Notes: generated by a model not told the origin, from the sequence alone. A stretch of 64,000 nt of DNA from Altererythrobacter sp. B11 (GCF_003569745.1 NZ_AP018498.1:1463001-1527000); one strand, 5' to 3'. Positions 17,483 through 26,782 are shown, numbered from the stretch's first letter. A program made the numbers and translations.

Positions 17483-17725
17483 ATGGCGGTGAAGCTGGTG
17501 TTTCTCGGCAAGCTGGCCGATCTCGCGGGCGCGCCGGAGAAGGACGTGCCGGCTCCGCTCGACTGGGCGGGGCTGCAGGCGGCACTGCCGGCCGCGCTGG
17601 GCGAGGCGGCGGCGGGCGAGAAGGTACGGTTGGCGGTGAACGGGCTGCTGCTGGCTGACAAGTCCGCGCTCGCGGCGGGGGAGGGGGACGAGGTCGCCCT
17701 GCTGCCCCCCGTCAGCGGGGGCTAG
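17483..17725 (+). CDS. moaD: Molybdopterin synthase sulfur carrier subunit
   Basis: An 80-residue ubiquitin-like sulfur carrier. The fold is suggested by the VKLVFLGKLADLAG start and the VALLPPVSGG end. The terminal Gly-Gly is thiocarboxylated and inserted into MoaE. It lies between moaA and moaE with 4- and 2-base gaps, so the three are almost certainly co-translated. Confidence 0.95.
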   Translation: MAVKLVFLGKLADLAGAPEKDVPAPLDWAGLQAALPAALGEAAAGEKVRLAVNGLLLADKSALAAGEGDEVALLPPVSGG

Positions 17726-17727
17726 CC

Positions 17728-18174
17728 ATGCGAATCGTCCGGCTGATCGAGCACGGTTTCGATCCCAATGCCGAGGTGGAGCCCTTCGCCCGGGCGCTGC
17801 CGCAGGCCGGCGGGATTGCCAGCTTCGTCGGCAAGGTGCGTCCGGGCGGCGGAGTGGAGGCGCTGGAGCTGTCGCATTACGGTCCGCTGACCCTGCCGGG
17901 GATGGAAGCGCTGGCGGACAGCACGCTGGCGCGCTTCGAATTGGACGGTTTGCTGATTCTCCATCGCGTGGGGCAAATGCTGCCCACCGAGCCGATCGTG
18001 ATGGTTTCCGCCGCCGCGCGCCACCGCCGCGATGCGATCCAGGCGGTGGACTTCGCCATGGATCACCTCAAATCCGATGCGTGGTTCTGGAAGCGCGAGA
18101 AGCGCGCCGACGGCTGGCACTGGATTGAACCCCGCGAGCAGGATCACGCCGATCTTTCACGCTGGCGCGGCTGA
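17728..18174 (+). CDS. moaE: Molybdopterin synthase catalytic subunit
   Basis: A 148-residue large subunit that adds two sulfurs to precursor Z. The family block HRRDAIQAVDFAMDHLKSDA is followed by WFWKREKRADGWHWIEP, which includes the active-site Lys residues. GGIASFVGKVRPGG near residue 30 is also typical. It is the last molybdopterin gene of this cluster. moaC, mogA and moeA are not in the window. A perfect FNR/FixK box starts 10 bases after its stop. Confidence 0.95.
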   Translation: MRIVRLIEHGFDPNAEVEPFARALPQAGGIASFVGKVRPGGGVEALELSHYGPLTLPGMEALADSTLARFELDGLLILHRVGQMLPTEPIVMVSAAARHRRDAIQAVDFAMDHLKSDAWFWKREKRADGWHWIEPREQDHADLSRWRG

Positions 18175-18183
18175 GCCGCCGAA

Positions 18184-18197
18184 TTGATCGCGATCAA
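18184..18197 (+). promoter_or_regulatory. Perfect FNR/FixK-type operator
   Basis: TTGATCGCGATCAA matches the TTGAT-N4-ATCAA consensus of the CRP/FNR oxygen-responsive family at all ten specified bases. It lies 51 bases upstream of the ATG of a 44-residue membrane peptide, a spacing compatible with an activating site upstream of the promoter. The regulator gene is not in the window. Confidence 0.75.
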
Positions 18198-18247
18198 TGA
18201 ACCCTCGGATGCCGGGGCCCAGTCTTCTCTTCCTAGGAGGACAGACG

Positions 18248-18382
18248 ATGGCCAGCCGGTATCCGCTTCGACCCGCTCCGTTCGCGGCGCCGCGTGGCAC
18301 CCGGTTGCGGGGTCTGGCGATGCCGGCCCTCATCCTTGCCTGGGGACTCGCGGCCGTGACGATCGCCGCGCTGTTGCGCTGA
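18248..18382 (+). CDS. 44-residue single-helix membrane protein, FNR-box controlled candidate
   Basis: A small gene preceded by a strong Shine-Dalgarno (AGGAGG at 18235-18240, spacing 7 to ATG 18248). The product has a basic start (MASRYPLRPAPFAAPRGTRLRG) followed by one hydrophobic helix, LAMPALILAWGLAAVTIAAL, and ends in LR. The basic-in pattern predicts a cytoplasmic N-terminus. The perfect FNR/FixK box upstream suggests induction at low oxygen. Small helices of this sort accompany terminal oxidases, but nothing in the residues proves that. I do not recognise the family. Confidence 0.7.
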   Translation: MASRYPLRPAPFAAPRGTRLRGLAMPALILAWGLAAVTIAALLR

Positions 18383-18486
18383 GGTGCCTGGAAGGTATCC
18401 GAGGGGGGACTTCCGGGCGATTCACCCTTAGCCATGCGCCCCAGGTGGCGCGGGGCCGAGGGATCGGCTCCGCGCCTTCCTGCCTG

Positions 18487-18996
18487 TCAGCGCAGATCGG
18501 TGGCGAGGTCGTGGATCACGCGGTCTTCTTCGTCCACCAGGCCGGTCAACTCCTCGCGCATTGCGGCAAGCCGCTCCAGCGCTTCACCGTCCACTGCGGT
18601 ATCGACATAGAGCTGGTTGAAATCGGCGAGGGCGATCACCGCGCGGCTGCGCACCCGTTCCAGATCGGCCAGCGCGACATGCGCGCGCGACCACGCCTCC
18701 GTCCCCGGTGCTGCACCCTTGCCGGCACGCACAGTGGAGGCGACTCGCGCCTGCTCCGCCTCGAACGCCTGATGTGCGGCCTGCACGGTGGCCAGATAGC
18801 TGTCTGCCGTTCCCAGCGTGCCGGGGGCAACGGGCGGAGGCAGGAAGGGCTCTTCGGGCGCGGAAACCATGGTGCCTTCCACCCGCTCCCCCGGGCGAAT
18901 GGCCAAGCTGGGATAGGAATCGGGGGTGGCGGCGCAGCCCGCGAGGGCCGCGGCGAGTACGCATGGCAGCATGATGCGCTTGAAATCCATGGCCAT
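18487..18996 (-). CDS. Putative lipoprotein
   Basis: A protein of about 169 residues with a lipoprotein signal: MAMDFKRIMLPCVLAAALAG, then Cys in an LAGC lipobox. The mature part is helical and rich in Ala, Glu and Arg (for example AAHQAFEAEQARVASTVRAG), with predicted long helices that could pack as a coiled coil. It is read divergently from rplU. The start may be 18996 or 18990; the open frame runs further upstream over the rplU promoter region and should not be used. No family recognised. Confidence 0.75.
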   Translation of the reverse strand: MAMDFKRIMLPCVLAAALAGCAATPDSYPSLAIRPGERVEGTMVSAPEEPFLPPPVAPGTLGTADSYLATVQAAHQAFEAEQARVASTVRAGKGAAPGTEAWSRAHVALADLERVRSRAVIALADFNQLYVDTAVDGEALERLAAMREELTGLVDEEDRVIHDLATDLR

Positions 18997-19072
18997 GCCC
19001 TTAGCTTCCCTGCCAGCGGCGCACCAGCGCAGGAATTTGCCCTTGGCACCCGCTGCGGCCGGCCGCAGGGCG

Positions 19073-19101
19073 TTGACAGAAGGCGCGCCTTGGCCTAACG
19101 G
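19073..19101 (+). promoter_or_regulatory. Candidate sigma-70 promoter for rplU-rpmA
   Basis: A consensus -35 TTGACA (19073-19078) is followed after 17 bases by TAACGG (19096-19101). It is the best promoter-like match upstream of rplU, about 95 bases from its ATG, and it lies directly before the leader hairpin. Sequence match only. Confidence 0.55.
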
Positions 19102-19114
19102 CTCCGCACTTTCC

Positions 19115-19136
19115 GGCGCCCGCTGGGCGCCTTTTT
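19115..19136 (+). terminator. Terminator-like hairpin in the rplU leader (possible attenuator)
   Basis: GGCGCCC (19115-19121), loop GCT, GGGCGCC (19125-19131), then TTTTT (19132-19136): a perfect 7-bp GC stem plus a U-tract, 57 bases before the rplU ATG. The nearest upstream gene is on the opposite strand, so there is no neighbouring + strand message for it to end. It therefore probably acts on rplU's own leader. Confidence 0.7.
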
Positions 19137-19193
19137 GTCGTTTCGCGCAGCGATCTGTGCGGGCGACGACCAAGAAGAACGGATTTGGAAACC

Positions 19194-19631
19194 ATGTTCG
19201 CAGTAGTGCGCACGGGCGGCAAGCAGTATCGCGTCGCCGAAGGAGACAAGATCGCGGTCGAGAAGCTGGCGGGTGAAGCCGGCGACACGATCGAGCTGGG
19301 CGATGTCCTGCTCGCCGGTGAAGGCGATTCGCTCGCCGATGCCGCGAAGGTGAAGGTTTCGGCCGAGATCATCGCCCAGGCGAAGAGCGAGAAGGTGTTC
19401 GTCTTCAAGAAGCGCCGCCGGCACAATTATCGTCGCCGCGCCGGGCACCGCCAGCAGATGACCCTGCTGCGCATCGTGTCCGTGGGTGACAGCAAGAAGG
19501 CCGCGCCGAAGTCCGCCGCTGCCGTGAAGGATGAACCCGCCAAGGGCGCCGATGTCGATACCGGCACCAAGGCGAAGAAGGCTGCGCCCGTGAAGGACGC
19601 TGCGCCCGCCGCCAAGGCGGACAAAGAGTAA
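19194..19631 (+). CDS. rplU: Ribosomal protein L21
   Basis: A 145-residue large-subunit protein. It opens [20 protein letters not shown], and the core ends with [24 protein letters not shown] roughly 45-residue tail rich in Lys, Ala and Asp ([20 protein letters not shown] onward) follows; such extensions are common in alphaproteobacterial L21. I chose ATG 19194 rather than 19185 because the family begins at MFAVV. It is followed 19 bases later by rpmA. Its leader carries a terminator-like hairpin. Confidence 0.97.
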   Translation: MFAVVRTGGKQYRVAEGDKIAVEKLAGEAGDTIELGDVLLAGEGDSLADAAKVKVSAEIIAQAKSEKVFVFKKRRRHNYRRRAGHRQQMTLLRIVSVGDSKKAAPKSAAAVKDEPAKGADVDTGTKAKKAAPVKDAAPAAKADKE

Positions 19632-19650
19632 GACCGAGGAGTAGAGCGCA

Positions 19651-19920
19651 ATGGCACATAAAAAAGCAGGCGGTTCGTCCCGCAACGGTCGCGATTCTGC
19701 CGGCCGTCGCCTCGGCGTGAAGAAGTTCGGCGGTCAGGAAGTGATCGGTGGCAACATTATCGTGCGCCAGCGTGGCACCCGCGTCTATCCCGGCAGCAAT
19801 GTCGGCATGGGCAAGGACCACACGCTGTTTGCGCTCGAAGCCGGTCGCGTACGCTTCCATGAAGGCAAGCTTGGCCGCAAATACGTGTCCGTGGACATGA
19901 TGGCTGAAGCCGCCGAATAA
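19651..19920 (+). CDS. rpmA: Ribosomal protein L27
   Basis: An 89-residue protein near the peptidyl transferase centre. [20 protein letters not shown] and [20 protein letters not shown] are the family's diagnostic opening. The N-terminus is the unprocessed type that starts directly with AHKKAGG. It is preceded by an AGGAG ribosome site (19637-19641) and followed by a strong terminator. Confidence 0.98.
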   Translation: MAHKKAGGSSRNGRDSAGRRLGVKKFGGQEVIGGNIIVRQRGTRVYPGSNVGMGKDHTLFALEAGRVRFHEGKLGRKYVSVDMMAEAAE

Positions 19921-19987
19921 GCGGATGATCCGAAAAAGGGGTCATCCACCGGGATGGCCCCGCCGGGCGGCATACAGCCCGGCCATG

Positions 19988-20019
19988 AGGGAGAGGGGGC
20001 CAACCCGTCTCCCTTTTTT
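19988..20019 (+). terminator. Rho-independent terminator after rplU-rpmA
   Basis: AGGGAGA (19988-19994) pairs with TCTCCCT (20008-20014) across a 13-base loop, and the T-run continues to 20019. It lies about 70 bases after the rpmA stop and ends the ribosomal operon before the GNAT gene. Confidence 0.75.
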
Positions 20020-20092
20020 CGTCTCCCTCGCAAACACGGCGTCATATCTCTCCGCTACATAGGCAGCGCGGGGGGACGGATGCCGAGGGAGA

Positions 20093-20650
20093 ATGGAAAT
20101 GTTCATCCGGACCGAGCGGCTGTTCCTGCGGCCGGTGTTCGCTGAAGACTGGCGCGAGATTCTCGCAGGGGTCGGGCATGAGCAGATCGTGCGCATGCTC
20201 GCCCGTGCGCCTTGGCCCTATAGCGAGGAAGACGCGCGCAGTTTCTGCGAATCGCAGGATGATCCTGCCGCCTGCCGCTTCGCCATCACGCTGCCGGGGC
20301 CGCAGGGCGCGCCGGTAATCGGGACGATCGGGCTGGACGAGGGCGAGGGCGGCCTCGAACTCGGCTACTGGATCGCGCGGGAGCATTGGGGCCAGGGCTA
20401 CGCCGTGGAAGCGGGACGCCATGTCCTCGCACTTGCTCGTGCGCTGGGCCATCGCCGGGTCCATGCCGGCCACTATATCGACAACTCGGCTTCGGGGCGG
20501 GTGCTCGCGCGGCTGGGTTTTGCCGAAACCGGCGAGTTGCGGCCCACCTTCTGCCGTGGACGTGGCGGAGAGATGGTGCTGGCGCGGCGCTATGCGCTCG
20601 ATCTCGCCGATTGCGACGCCTGCCCGCAAGGGCTGGAGGCTTCTGCCTGA
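20093..20650 (+). CDS. GNAT family N-acetyltransferase
   Basis: A 185-residue protein of the RimJ/RimL-like acetyltransferase group. It starts MEMFIRTERLFLRPVFAEDW, and the middle carries GLELGYWIAREHWGQGYAVE, the acetyl-CoA binding region with a Q/R-x-x-G-x-G/A-type loop. Later, YIDNSASGRVLARLGFAETGE is the N-S-x-x-x-x-x-x-LGF block. The substrate may be a protein N-terminus or a small amine. A start at 20099 (MFIRTERL) is equally possible. Confidence 0.88.
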   Translation: MEMFIRTERLFLRPVFAEDWREILAGVGHEQIVRMLARAPWPYSEEDARSFCESQDDPAACRFAITLPGPQGAPVIGTIGLDEGEGGLELGYWIAREHWGQGYAVEAGRHVLALARALGHRRVHAGHYIDNSASGRVLARLGFAETGELRPTFCRGRGGEMVLARRYALDLADCDACPQGLEASA

Positions 20651-20698
20651 ACGCCTGCTCCCCGTCGCAGCCTCAGTGCTGCGGCGGGAGCAGTTGGC

Positions 20699-21445
20699 TT
20701 AGGCTGCGGTGCCGTCTTCCTCGGTCAGCACCAGCCATCTCGGCAACAGTTCGCGGTCGATCGCTTCGAGGCGCAGATGGTCGATGGCGAGACCGATCGT
20801 CCCATGCTCCGCCTTGCGCCGCGCGGCATCCGACCGTTCCAGCGGCACCACCACCAGCCGGCGGTTGACCTTGCTGCGCCAGTTCATCCGGGCCGTGTTC
20901 TCCTGCCCGACGTAGCAGCCCTTGGAAAAGCTGACGCCGTTAAGCTCCACCGCATTGGTTTCCAGCCAGAGGATGTCGGCCATCTCCTCCCGGCCCTCGG
21001 GCACGCCCAGCCGCAGGCGGTGGCGCAGCCAGGCGTCATCCACCGGAACATCGTCGGGGCCGACGACAGCGATCCACCGCTGGCCCAGTTCATGCAGCCG
21101 CGGATCGGGGGCGCCGCCATCGCCCAGTTCGGCCTGCCAGAACACGCCCAGCGTTTCGTCGACCGCGATCACGATCTTGCGGCGCAGGCGATAGAGCGAC
21201 AGGCGCTTCACCAGATCGTCCGCCGCGTCCTTCTCACAATCGATCAACAGCGATCCATGGGCGCCCGGCCAGACCAGAAAATCGAACAAGGTCTTGCCCT
21301 GCGGGCTGAGCAGCCCGGCATAGGCAGGCAGTTCGCCGCTCACATCATTGGTGACGAGGCCCTGCAGGAAGGCAGTGACATCTTCCGCCGGGTCCTCGGG
21401 CGCCAGACGGATCACGGAGCGGGAAAACAGTCTTTCATCGGCCAT
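20699..21445 (-). CDS. ygfZ: YgfZ/GcvT-like folate-binding protein (Fe-S cluster maintenance)
   Basis: A 248-residue protein that supports some 4Fe-4S enzymes in a tetrahydrofolate-dependent way. The signature K-G-C-Y-x-G-Q-E is present as SKGCYVGQENTARM, and FLQGLVTNDVSGELPAYAGL near residue 27-46 matches the family opening. LSPQGKTLFDFLVW follows. It is about 80 residues shorter than E. coli YgfZ, as usual in this class. It ends 48 bases from the convergent GNAT gene and is followed upstream by the GGDEF/EAL gene on the same strand. Confidence 0.88.
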   Translation of the reverse strand: MADERLFSRSVIRLAPEDPAEDVTAFLQGLVTNDVSGELPAYAGLLSPQGKTLFDFLVWPGAHGSLLIDCEKDAADDLVKRLSLYRLRRKIVIAVDETLGVFWQAELGDGGAPDPRLHELGQRWIAVVGPDDVPVDDAWLRHRLRLGVPEGREEMADILWLETNAVELNGVSFSKGCYVGQENTARMNWRSKVNRRLVVVPLERSDAARRKAEHGTIGLAIDHLRLEAIDRELLPRWLVLTEEDGTAA

Positions 21446-21489
21446 AGCGCGAACTTGGCGCCTGCCGGCGGCAAATCAAGCGGCTATCG

Positions 21490-23556
21490 TCAGGCGGCGA
21501 TCCTTTGGCGTGAGGCGAAATAGGGCGCCACCGCCGTCGCTTCGATCGGGCGGCTGATGTGGAAGCCCTGCAAATGGGTGCAGCCGGCGTCCAGCGCGGG
21601 ATCGATCAGCGCCTGCTCGCTGATGCCTTCGGCCACCACTTGGGCGCCGATCTTAAGCGCCATGGTCACCGCCGCTTCGAACACCGCCTTGCTGGTCGAA
21701 TCGCGGCCCAGGTCCATGATGAGGCTGCGATCGAGCTTCAGCCGGTCGAAATGGAAATCCTTCATCATCGAAAGCGACGAATAGCCGGTACCGAAATCAT
21801 CCAGGGCGATGCGGAAGCCGGCATTGCGCAGCAGGTCCAGCGTCAACAGGGCGCGGCTGTTACGTTCGATGCTGAGCGATTCGGTGACCTCCAGAATCAG
21901 CCGGCGGGGGCTGATCTCGTGCCGGCGGCAGGTCTCCAGCACGAAATGGACGAAGCCGTCCTGCTGCAATTGCAGCGGCGAGAGATTGAGGCTCATCACC
22001 AGATCGGGCCATTGCCGCAGATCGGTGAGCGCCCGGTCGATAATCCACTGGCCCAGCTGGGTCATCAGCCCGCTGCGCTCTGCGGCGGGGATGAAACGCG
22101 AAGGCGGAATGTCGCCCAGCTTGGGATGCGTCCAGCGCACCAGCGCCTCGATCTCGTCCTGATCGTCGCCGATCGGATGGATGGGCTGGTACACCACGCG
22201 CAACTGGCCCCGCATGATGGCGCTGGCGAGATCGCTCTGCAGTGCGCGGTCGAGTTCGCGCTCGGCCTCCAGTTCGGCGGTGAAGGGCACCGCGCGGTTG
22301 CGGCCTTCGTTCTTCGCTGCATAGAGGGCCAGATCGGCCCGGGCGAGCAGCAGGTCGATCTCATCCGCTTCGCCCGCTGCCAGCTCCACCACGCCCATGG
22401 AGGCGGTGATGGCAATGGTGAAATCGCCGAGATCGAAGGGATCGCGCAGCGCCACCACCAGGCGGGAGGCAGCCATCATCGCGTCTTCATTGTCGGTCAA
22501 TTCGGTGAAGATGGCGAATTCGTCGCCGCCGAGCCGGGCGATAATCGCCCGATCTCCCAGCGCATCGGTCATGCGATCGCCGATCAGCCGCACCAGCTGA
22601 TCGCCCGCGGGATGGCCGAAATCGTCATTCACATGCTTGAAGCGGTCGATGTCGGCGGCCATCATCGCATGGCGCCGATCGCTACCCCGGCAGTCGGCCA
22701 GACGTTTCCCGGCAAGATCGACGAAGGCCCGCCGGTTGTGCATGCCGGTGGAAGGATCTGTGAAGGCGAGGTTCTTCACCGCCAGCGCATTCTGGCGGAA
22801 GATTTCCAGCGGGCCGGAGAGCTTCTGCAATTCCTGCAAGCGGAAGGTCTCCACCTCCAGGTTCAGCTCTCCATTTGCAAGCCGGCGCAGCGCCCGATGC
22901 ATGCGTCGCAGCGCAGGCAGGATGTTGCGCAGCAAATCCAGCAGGATGAGCAGCACGAGGAGGCCATTGGAGGCACCGGAGGCGCTCACCAGCAGGTGCC
23001 AGCGGTCCACTGCGCGATCGAGCCGCTGCTGAACCGCTGCGCGTTGCAGCGCGGCCATATCAGCAATGGAGGACGCGAGCGCGGCCATCTCCTGATTGCG
23101 GCCCAGAATGGCCGCCGCTGCGGAATCATCCCGCCCCAGTTGCGAGATGCGGGCAACATGGCGATCCAGATCCTGGAACACATTGGCGCGATCGCCAAAT
23201 TCATAGAGCGGCATCCCCGCGAGGCGCAGTGCGTTCACCTGCTCCCCGATGCGGATGGCGATGTCCGTCAGTTTCTCGCCGTCGGCTTCCGCCGCCTCGT
23301 GCGACAATTCTAGATTGGTGGCGATGCGGAATTCGCCGACCAGCTCCACCAGTTGCTGCGCCTGTTCGGTCTCGCCCGCCGCGCGGGCCAGGGCGGCGCT
23401 TGCATCCCGCACCTGCAGCGCGGAATCCTGCGAAAGGAATTGCAGCGTCCCAATGCTCAGCAGGATCAGGATCAGCGCGCCGACCAGGCGCTTTTCGAGC
23501 GAACCGACTGTGCGTTGCACCAGGGCCACCGGCCCGAAGCGGAATTGCCGCGACAT
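21490..23556 (-). CDS. Membrane-bound GGDEF/EAL c-di-GMP enzyme
   Basis: A 688-residue protein with an N-terminal membrane helix (about 20-42), a periplasmic helical domain, a second helix around residue 190-210 and then a HAMP-like linker. The GGDEF domain has ARLGGDEFAIF intact at 343-347. The EAL domain starts VVYQPI, with EAL at 470-472 and DDFGTGYSSLSMM intact. Both cyclase and phosphodiesterase motifs look catalytic, so the net direction cannot be told. I chose ATG 23556; a frame extension to 23673 is Ser/Arg-rich and has no match. Confidence 0.9.
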   Translation of the reverse strand: MSRQFRFGPVALVQRTVGSLEKRLVGALILILLSIGTLQFLSQDSALQVRDASAALARAAGETEQAQQLVELVGEFRIATNLELSHEAAEADGEKLTDIAIRIGEQVNALRLAGMPLYEFGDRANVFQDLDRHVARISQLGRDDSAAAAILGRNQEMAALASSIADMAALQRAAVQQRLDRAVDRWHLLVSASGASNGLLVLLILLDLLRNILPALRRMHRALRRLANGELNLEVETFRLQELQKLSGPLEIFRQNALAVKNLAFTDPSTGMHNRRAFVDLAGKRLADCRGSDRRHAMMAADIDRFKHVNDDFGHPAGDQLVRLIGDRMTDALGDRAIIARLGGDEFAIFTELTDNEDAMMAASRLVVALRDPFDLGDFTIAITASMGVVELAAGEADEIDLLLARADLALYAAKNEGRNRAVPFTAELEAERELDRALQSDLASAIMRGQLRVVYQPIHPIGDDQDEIEALVRWTHPKLGDIPPSRFIPAAERSGLMTQLGQWIIDRALTDLRQWPDLVMSLNLSPLQLQQDGFVHFVLETCRRHEISPRRLILEVTESLSIERNSRALLTLDLLRNAGFRIALDDFGTGYSSLSMMKDFHFDRLKLDRSLIMDLGRDSTSKAVFEAAVTMALKIGAQVVAEGISEQALIDPALDAGCTHLQGFHISRPIEATAVAPYFASRQRIAA

Positions 23557-23750
23557 TTTGCCCTCATTGCTATCGGGGCGCGTTCCCAACCCCCTGTTTC
23601 GCGATTCCCCTAGGGGCTCAATAGTTGATATTTTACGGCTACTTGTGTCCATAAGTGGCCGAAAATTCGTCATAAAATCGTCACGGTTTCGGCGGGGCGG
23701 GCATAAGGCAGCTTGCTGCAGGAGCCGCGCGAACGTGCTACTCGGGTGCC

Positions 23751-24638
23751 ATGCCGCTCCGCAGCTTCCTGCTCCTGGTGCTGATCTGCGCCGTCTGGGC
23801 GCTGAATGTGGTGGTCAGCCGGGTCGTCGTAGGCGAACTCGGCGTGCCGCCGCTGTTCTACGCTGCTGCCCGCGCGTCGGTGGTACTGCTGGCGCTGTTC
23901 CGCTGGCTGCGACCGCTGCCGGATCGCCTGCCGGTGGTGGCGCTGGTGACCTTCGCGGTCAGCGGCGGGTCCTTTGCCCTTCTGTTCATCGGCTTGCAGG
24001 TGGCGACCCCCTCTGCCTCGGCCATCGTCAGCCTCTCCAGCGCGCCGCTCACCGTCTTGTTCGCTATCGCCTTCCTTGGGGAGCGCATCGGCTGGCGTCG
24101 CGGGATCGGCATTGCGCTGACCTTCGTCGGCGTGGGCATTGCGATCGCCTCGCCCAGCGGCTGGTCGAGCAGCTTCGGGCTGCTGTTCGTCTTCGCCTCG
24201 GCGGTGGTCGGGTCGCTGGGCTCGGTCTTTCTCAAGCGGCTCGATCTCGGTCCGCTGCGCCTTCAGGCCTGGGCCTCTGCAGGCTCGCTCGCCGTGCTGC
24301 TGCCGCTCAGCCTCGTGCTGGAGCAGGGGCAGGGGGCAGCGGTGCTGGCGGGCGGCTGGCGCTTTGCGGCGGCACTGGGCTTTTCGGCGGTTATCGTCTC
24401 GCTCGGCGCGCATACGCTCTACTTCCGGCTTTTGCAGCGATTCGACGCCAATCTGGTCGCGCCGCTGACGCTGATGACGCCGATCATGACGATTGCCGCC
24501 GGCGCCGCGCTGACCGGCGATCCGGTGGGCTGGGCGCTGATCGCGGGGGCCGGCGTGGCGGCGGGTGGCGTGCTGGTGATTCTGGTGCGGCCCAGCGGCA
24601 TGCTGTTCAAGCCCTTGCTGGTGCGCCCGCGCCTGTAG
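23751..24638 (+). CDS. EamA/DMT family transporter
   Basis: A 295-residue inner-membrane protein with about ten helices in two EamA repeats. It opens [20 protein letters not shown], and the end of the first repeat is marked by [20 protein letters not shown] followed by [13 protein letters not shown]. The second repeat has [20 protein letters not shown]. These drug/metabolite permeases often export amino acids or nucleotides; the substrate is not evident. It sits upstream of pyrC, with the paralogous RarD-type gene on the other side. Confidence 0.9.
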   Translation: MPLRSFLLLVLICAVWALNVVVSRVVVGELGVPPLFYAAARASVVLLALFRWLRPLPDRLPVVALVTFAVSGGSFALLFIGLQVATPSASAIVSLSSAPLTVLFAIAFLGERIGWRRGIGIALTFVGVGIAIASPSGWSSSFGLLFVFASAVVGSLGSVFLKRLDLGPLRLQAWASAGSLAVLLPLSLVLEQGQGAAVLAGGWRFAAALGFSAVIVSLGAHTLYFRLLQRFDANLVAPLTLMTPIMTIAAGAALTGDPVGWALIAGAGVAAGGVLVILVRPSGMLFKPLLVRPRL

Positions 24639-24666
24639 GCTCTGTTTTCGCCGGCGCTGCTATGCC

Positions 24667-25719
24667 ATGGCGCAGCCCATGACGACCAGCCTGACGATCC
24701 GCCGCCCCGACGATTGGCATGTCCACCTGCGCGATGGCGCCATGCTGCGCGCAGTGGCGCCTTACACCGCCCGCCAGTTCGCTCGTGCGATCGTGATGCC
24801 CAACCTGGCACCGCCGGTCACGAGGACGGCGGATGCGCGAGCCTATCGCGATCGGATCATGGCCGCGCTGCCGGCCGGAGCGGCCTTCACTCCGCTGATG
24901 ACCTGCTATCTCACCGACCATACCGATGGGGAGGATCTGGCCGCCGGCTTCGCGGAGGGCGCGTTCACCGCGGCCAAGCTCTATCCGGCCGGCGCAACCA
25001 CCAATTCGGCCAATGGCGTGACCGATCTCGCCAATATCTACCCGGTGCTGGAGCGGATGCAGGCCATCGGCATGACATTGTGCGTCCATGGCGAGGTGAC
25101 CGATGCGGAGATCGACATTTTCGATCGCGAAGCCGTGTTCATCGAACGGAAGCTGTCGCCGCTGCTAAAGGACATGCCGGGCCTGCGCGTGGTGTTCGAA
25201 CACGCTACCACGGCGGAGGCGGTGGATTTCGTGGCGGCGGCGGGCGAGAATGTCGCGGCCACTATCACCCCCCAGCATCTCCACATCAATCGCAACGCCA
25301 TGCTGGTGGGGGGCATCCGCCCTCATGCCTATTGCCTGCCGGTCGCCAAGCGGGAGCATCACCGCCTTGCCCTGCGGCGTGCGGCGACCTCCGGCTCGCC
25401 CAAGTTCTTCCTCGGCACCGACAGCGCGCCCCATGCGAAGGAGGCGAAGGAATCCGCCTGCGGCTGTGCCGGCATCTTCAATGCGCCCTACGCGCTGGAA
25501 AGCTATGCCGCCGTGTTCGAGGAGGAAGGCGCGCTTGATCGTCTGGAGGGCTTTGCCAGCCTCCACGGCCCGACCTTCTACCGCCTGCCGGTGAACGAAG
25601 GCACGGTGACCTTGGAAAAGCAGCCGGTGGAGGTGCCCGCGCGGATCGACACGGAAGCGGCGAGCCTCGTCCCCTTCCACGCGGGCGAGACGCTCGGCTG
25701 GCGTCTCGCTGCTAACTAG
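24667..25719 (+). CDS. pyrC: Dihydroorotase (class II, E. coli PyrC type)
   Basis: A 350-residue zinc amidohydrolase of pyrimidine synthesis. The first metal ligands are in DWHVHLRDG, the carboxylated Lys is in [15 protein letters not shown], and later ligands include VCVHGEV-like [14 protein letters not shown] and [10 protein letters not shown] with the catalytic Asp. Two starts (24667 and 24679) are possible. The TAG stop overlaps the convergent rarD stop by 4 bases. Note that pyrE is about 18 kb away and not linked. Confidence 0.95.
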   Translation: MAQPMTTSLTIRRPDDWHVHLRDGAMLRAVAPYTARQFARAIVMPNLAPPVTRTADARAYRDRIMAALPAGAAFTPLMTCYLTDHTDGEDLAAGFAEGAFTAAKLYPAGATTNSANGVTDLANIYPVLERMQAIGMTLCVHGEVTDAEIDIFDREAVFIERKLSPLLKDMPGLRVVFEHATTAEAVDFVAAAGENVAATITPQHLHINRNAMLVGGIRPHAYCLPVAKREHHRLALRRAATSGSPKFFLGTDSAPHAKEAKESACGCAGIFNAPYALESYAAVFEEEGALDRLEGFASLHGPTFYRLPVNEGTVTLEKQPVEVPARIDTEAASLVPFHAGETLGWRLAAN

Positions 25720-26648
25720 GGCGCAGGGTTGCGCCCGGCTTGCAGGGCCGCGCGAGCAGCCTTGCGTTCGCGGAGCAGGGCCCATGTAAACACGCCGACG
25801 GCCGCCCAGATGGCGATGAAACAGGCCAGTTGCGCCGGGCGCAGATCCTCGCCGAATACGAACAGGCCGATCAGGAACACCACCGTGGGGGAGAGGAACT
25901 GGAGGAAGCCCATCACCGTGTAGGGCATCCGCCGCGCCGCCAAGGCGAACATCAGCAGCGGCACCGCCGTCATCGGCCCGCTGCCGGCGATTGCCAGCGA
26001 GAGGCCCAGGCTGCGGCCCATCGCCGACCCGGCGGGACTGGCCGCGTACCAGGCGGTGACCGCCAGAGCGATGGGGAACAGGATCAGCGATTCGATGGTC
26101 AAGCCCACCAGCGATCCGGCAGCCACGGTCTTGCGCAGCAGGCCGTAAATGCCGAAGCTCGCCGCCATGCCCAGGCTTACCCACAGCGTAGTCAGCGCCC
26201 CGGCGGCCAGCGCGGCAACCCCCGCGCCCGCCAGTGCCACGGCGACCCATTGCAGCGGGCTGATCCGCTCCCCCAGCACCAGAAGGCCGAGCAGCATCAT
26301 GGCCAGCGGCAGAATGTAATAACCCAGGCTGGCGGCATAGACATGCCCGCTCTGGATCGCCCAGACATAGAGCAGCCAGTTGCCCGCAACCATGGTGGCG
26401 CTGCCGAACAGCGTGAGGAAGGCGCGCCGGTCCGCCAGCACGCTGCGCAGTTCACCACCCATCCGCTTCCAGCCGATCACGGCCAGGCACAGCGGCAGGG
26501 TAAGCACGATGCGCCAGGCGACGAACTCCACGGGCGGCACACTCTTCACCAGCAACAGATAAAGCGGCATGGATCCCCAGATCGCATGCGCGCCCAGCGC
26601 ATAGGGCAGGCCGCTGGCGGATTGAGGCGGGGGGCCGTTCACTTTCAC
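25716..26648 (-). CDS. rarD: RarD-type EamA transporter
   Basis: A 310-residue membrane protein with ten helices. Features of the RarD group are [16 protein letters not shown] at the start, [35 protein letters not shown] and [20 protein letters not shown] near the end. I start at GTG 26648 (VKVNGPPP) because it gives family length; GTG 26642 is an alternative. The open frame to 26777 overlaps the divergent glycine-zipper gene and lacks similarity. Substrate unknown; RarD has been linked to chloramphenicol sensitivity. Confidence 0.85.
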   Translation of the reverse strand: MKVNGPPPQSASGLPYALGAHAIWGSMPLYLLLVKSVPPVEFVAWRIVLTLPLCLAVIGWKRMGGELRSVLADRRAFLTLFGSATMVAGNWLLYVWAIQSGHVYAASLGYYILPLAMMLLGLLVLGERISPLQWVAVALAGAGVAALAAGALTTLWVSLGMAASFGIYGLLRKTVAAGSLVGLTIESLILFPIALAVTAWYAASPAGSAMGRSLGLSLAIAGSGPMTAVPLLMFALAARRMPYTVMGFLQFLSPTVVFLIGLFVFGEDLRPAQLACFIAIWAAVGVFTWALLRERKAARAALQAGRNPAP

Positions 26649-26782
26649 GCGGTTAGACCGCGTGGAGCCGCCCCGCAAGCGCGACGAATTGATGCAAATC
26701 TGCGGTTTCTGTTGCCCGGCGTTCAGTATTGGGGGCGTAAACCTGAACCATCGAAGGCACAAACCGAATGGGAGCACGAGAA

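Noticed and set aside
21559-23313. A 584-residue frame antisense to the GGDEF/EAL gene
   Set aside because: Shadow of the real gene, whose GGDEF and EAL motifs are intact on the other strand.
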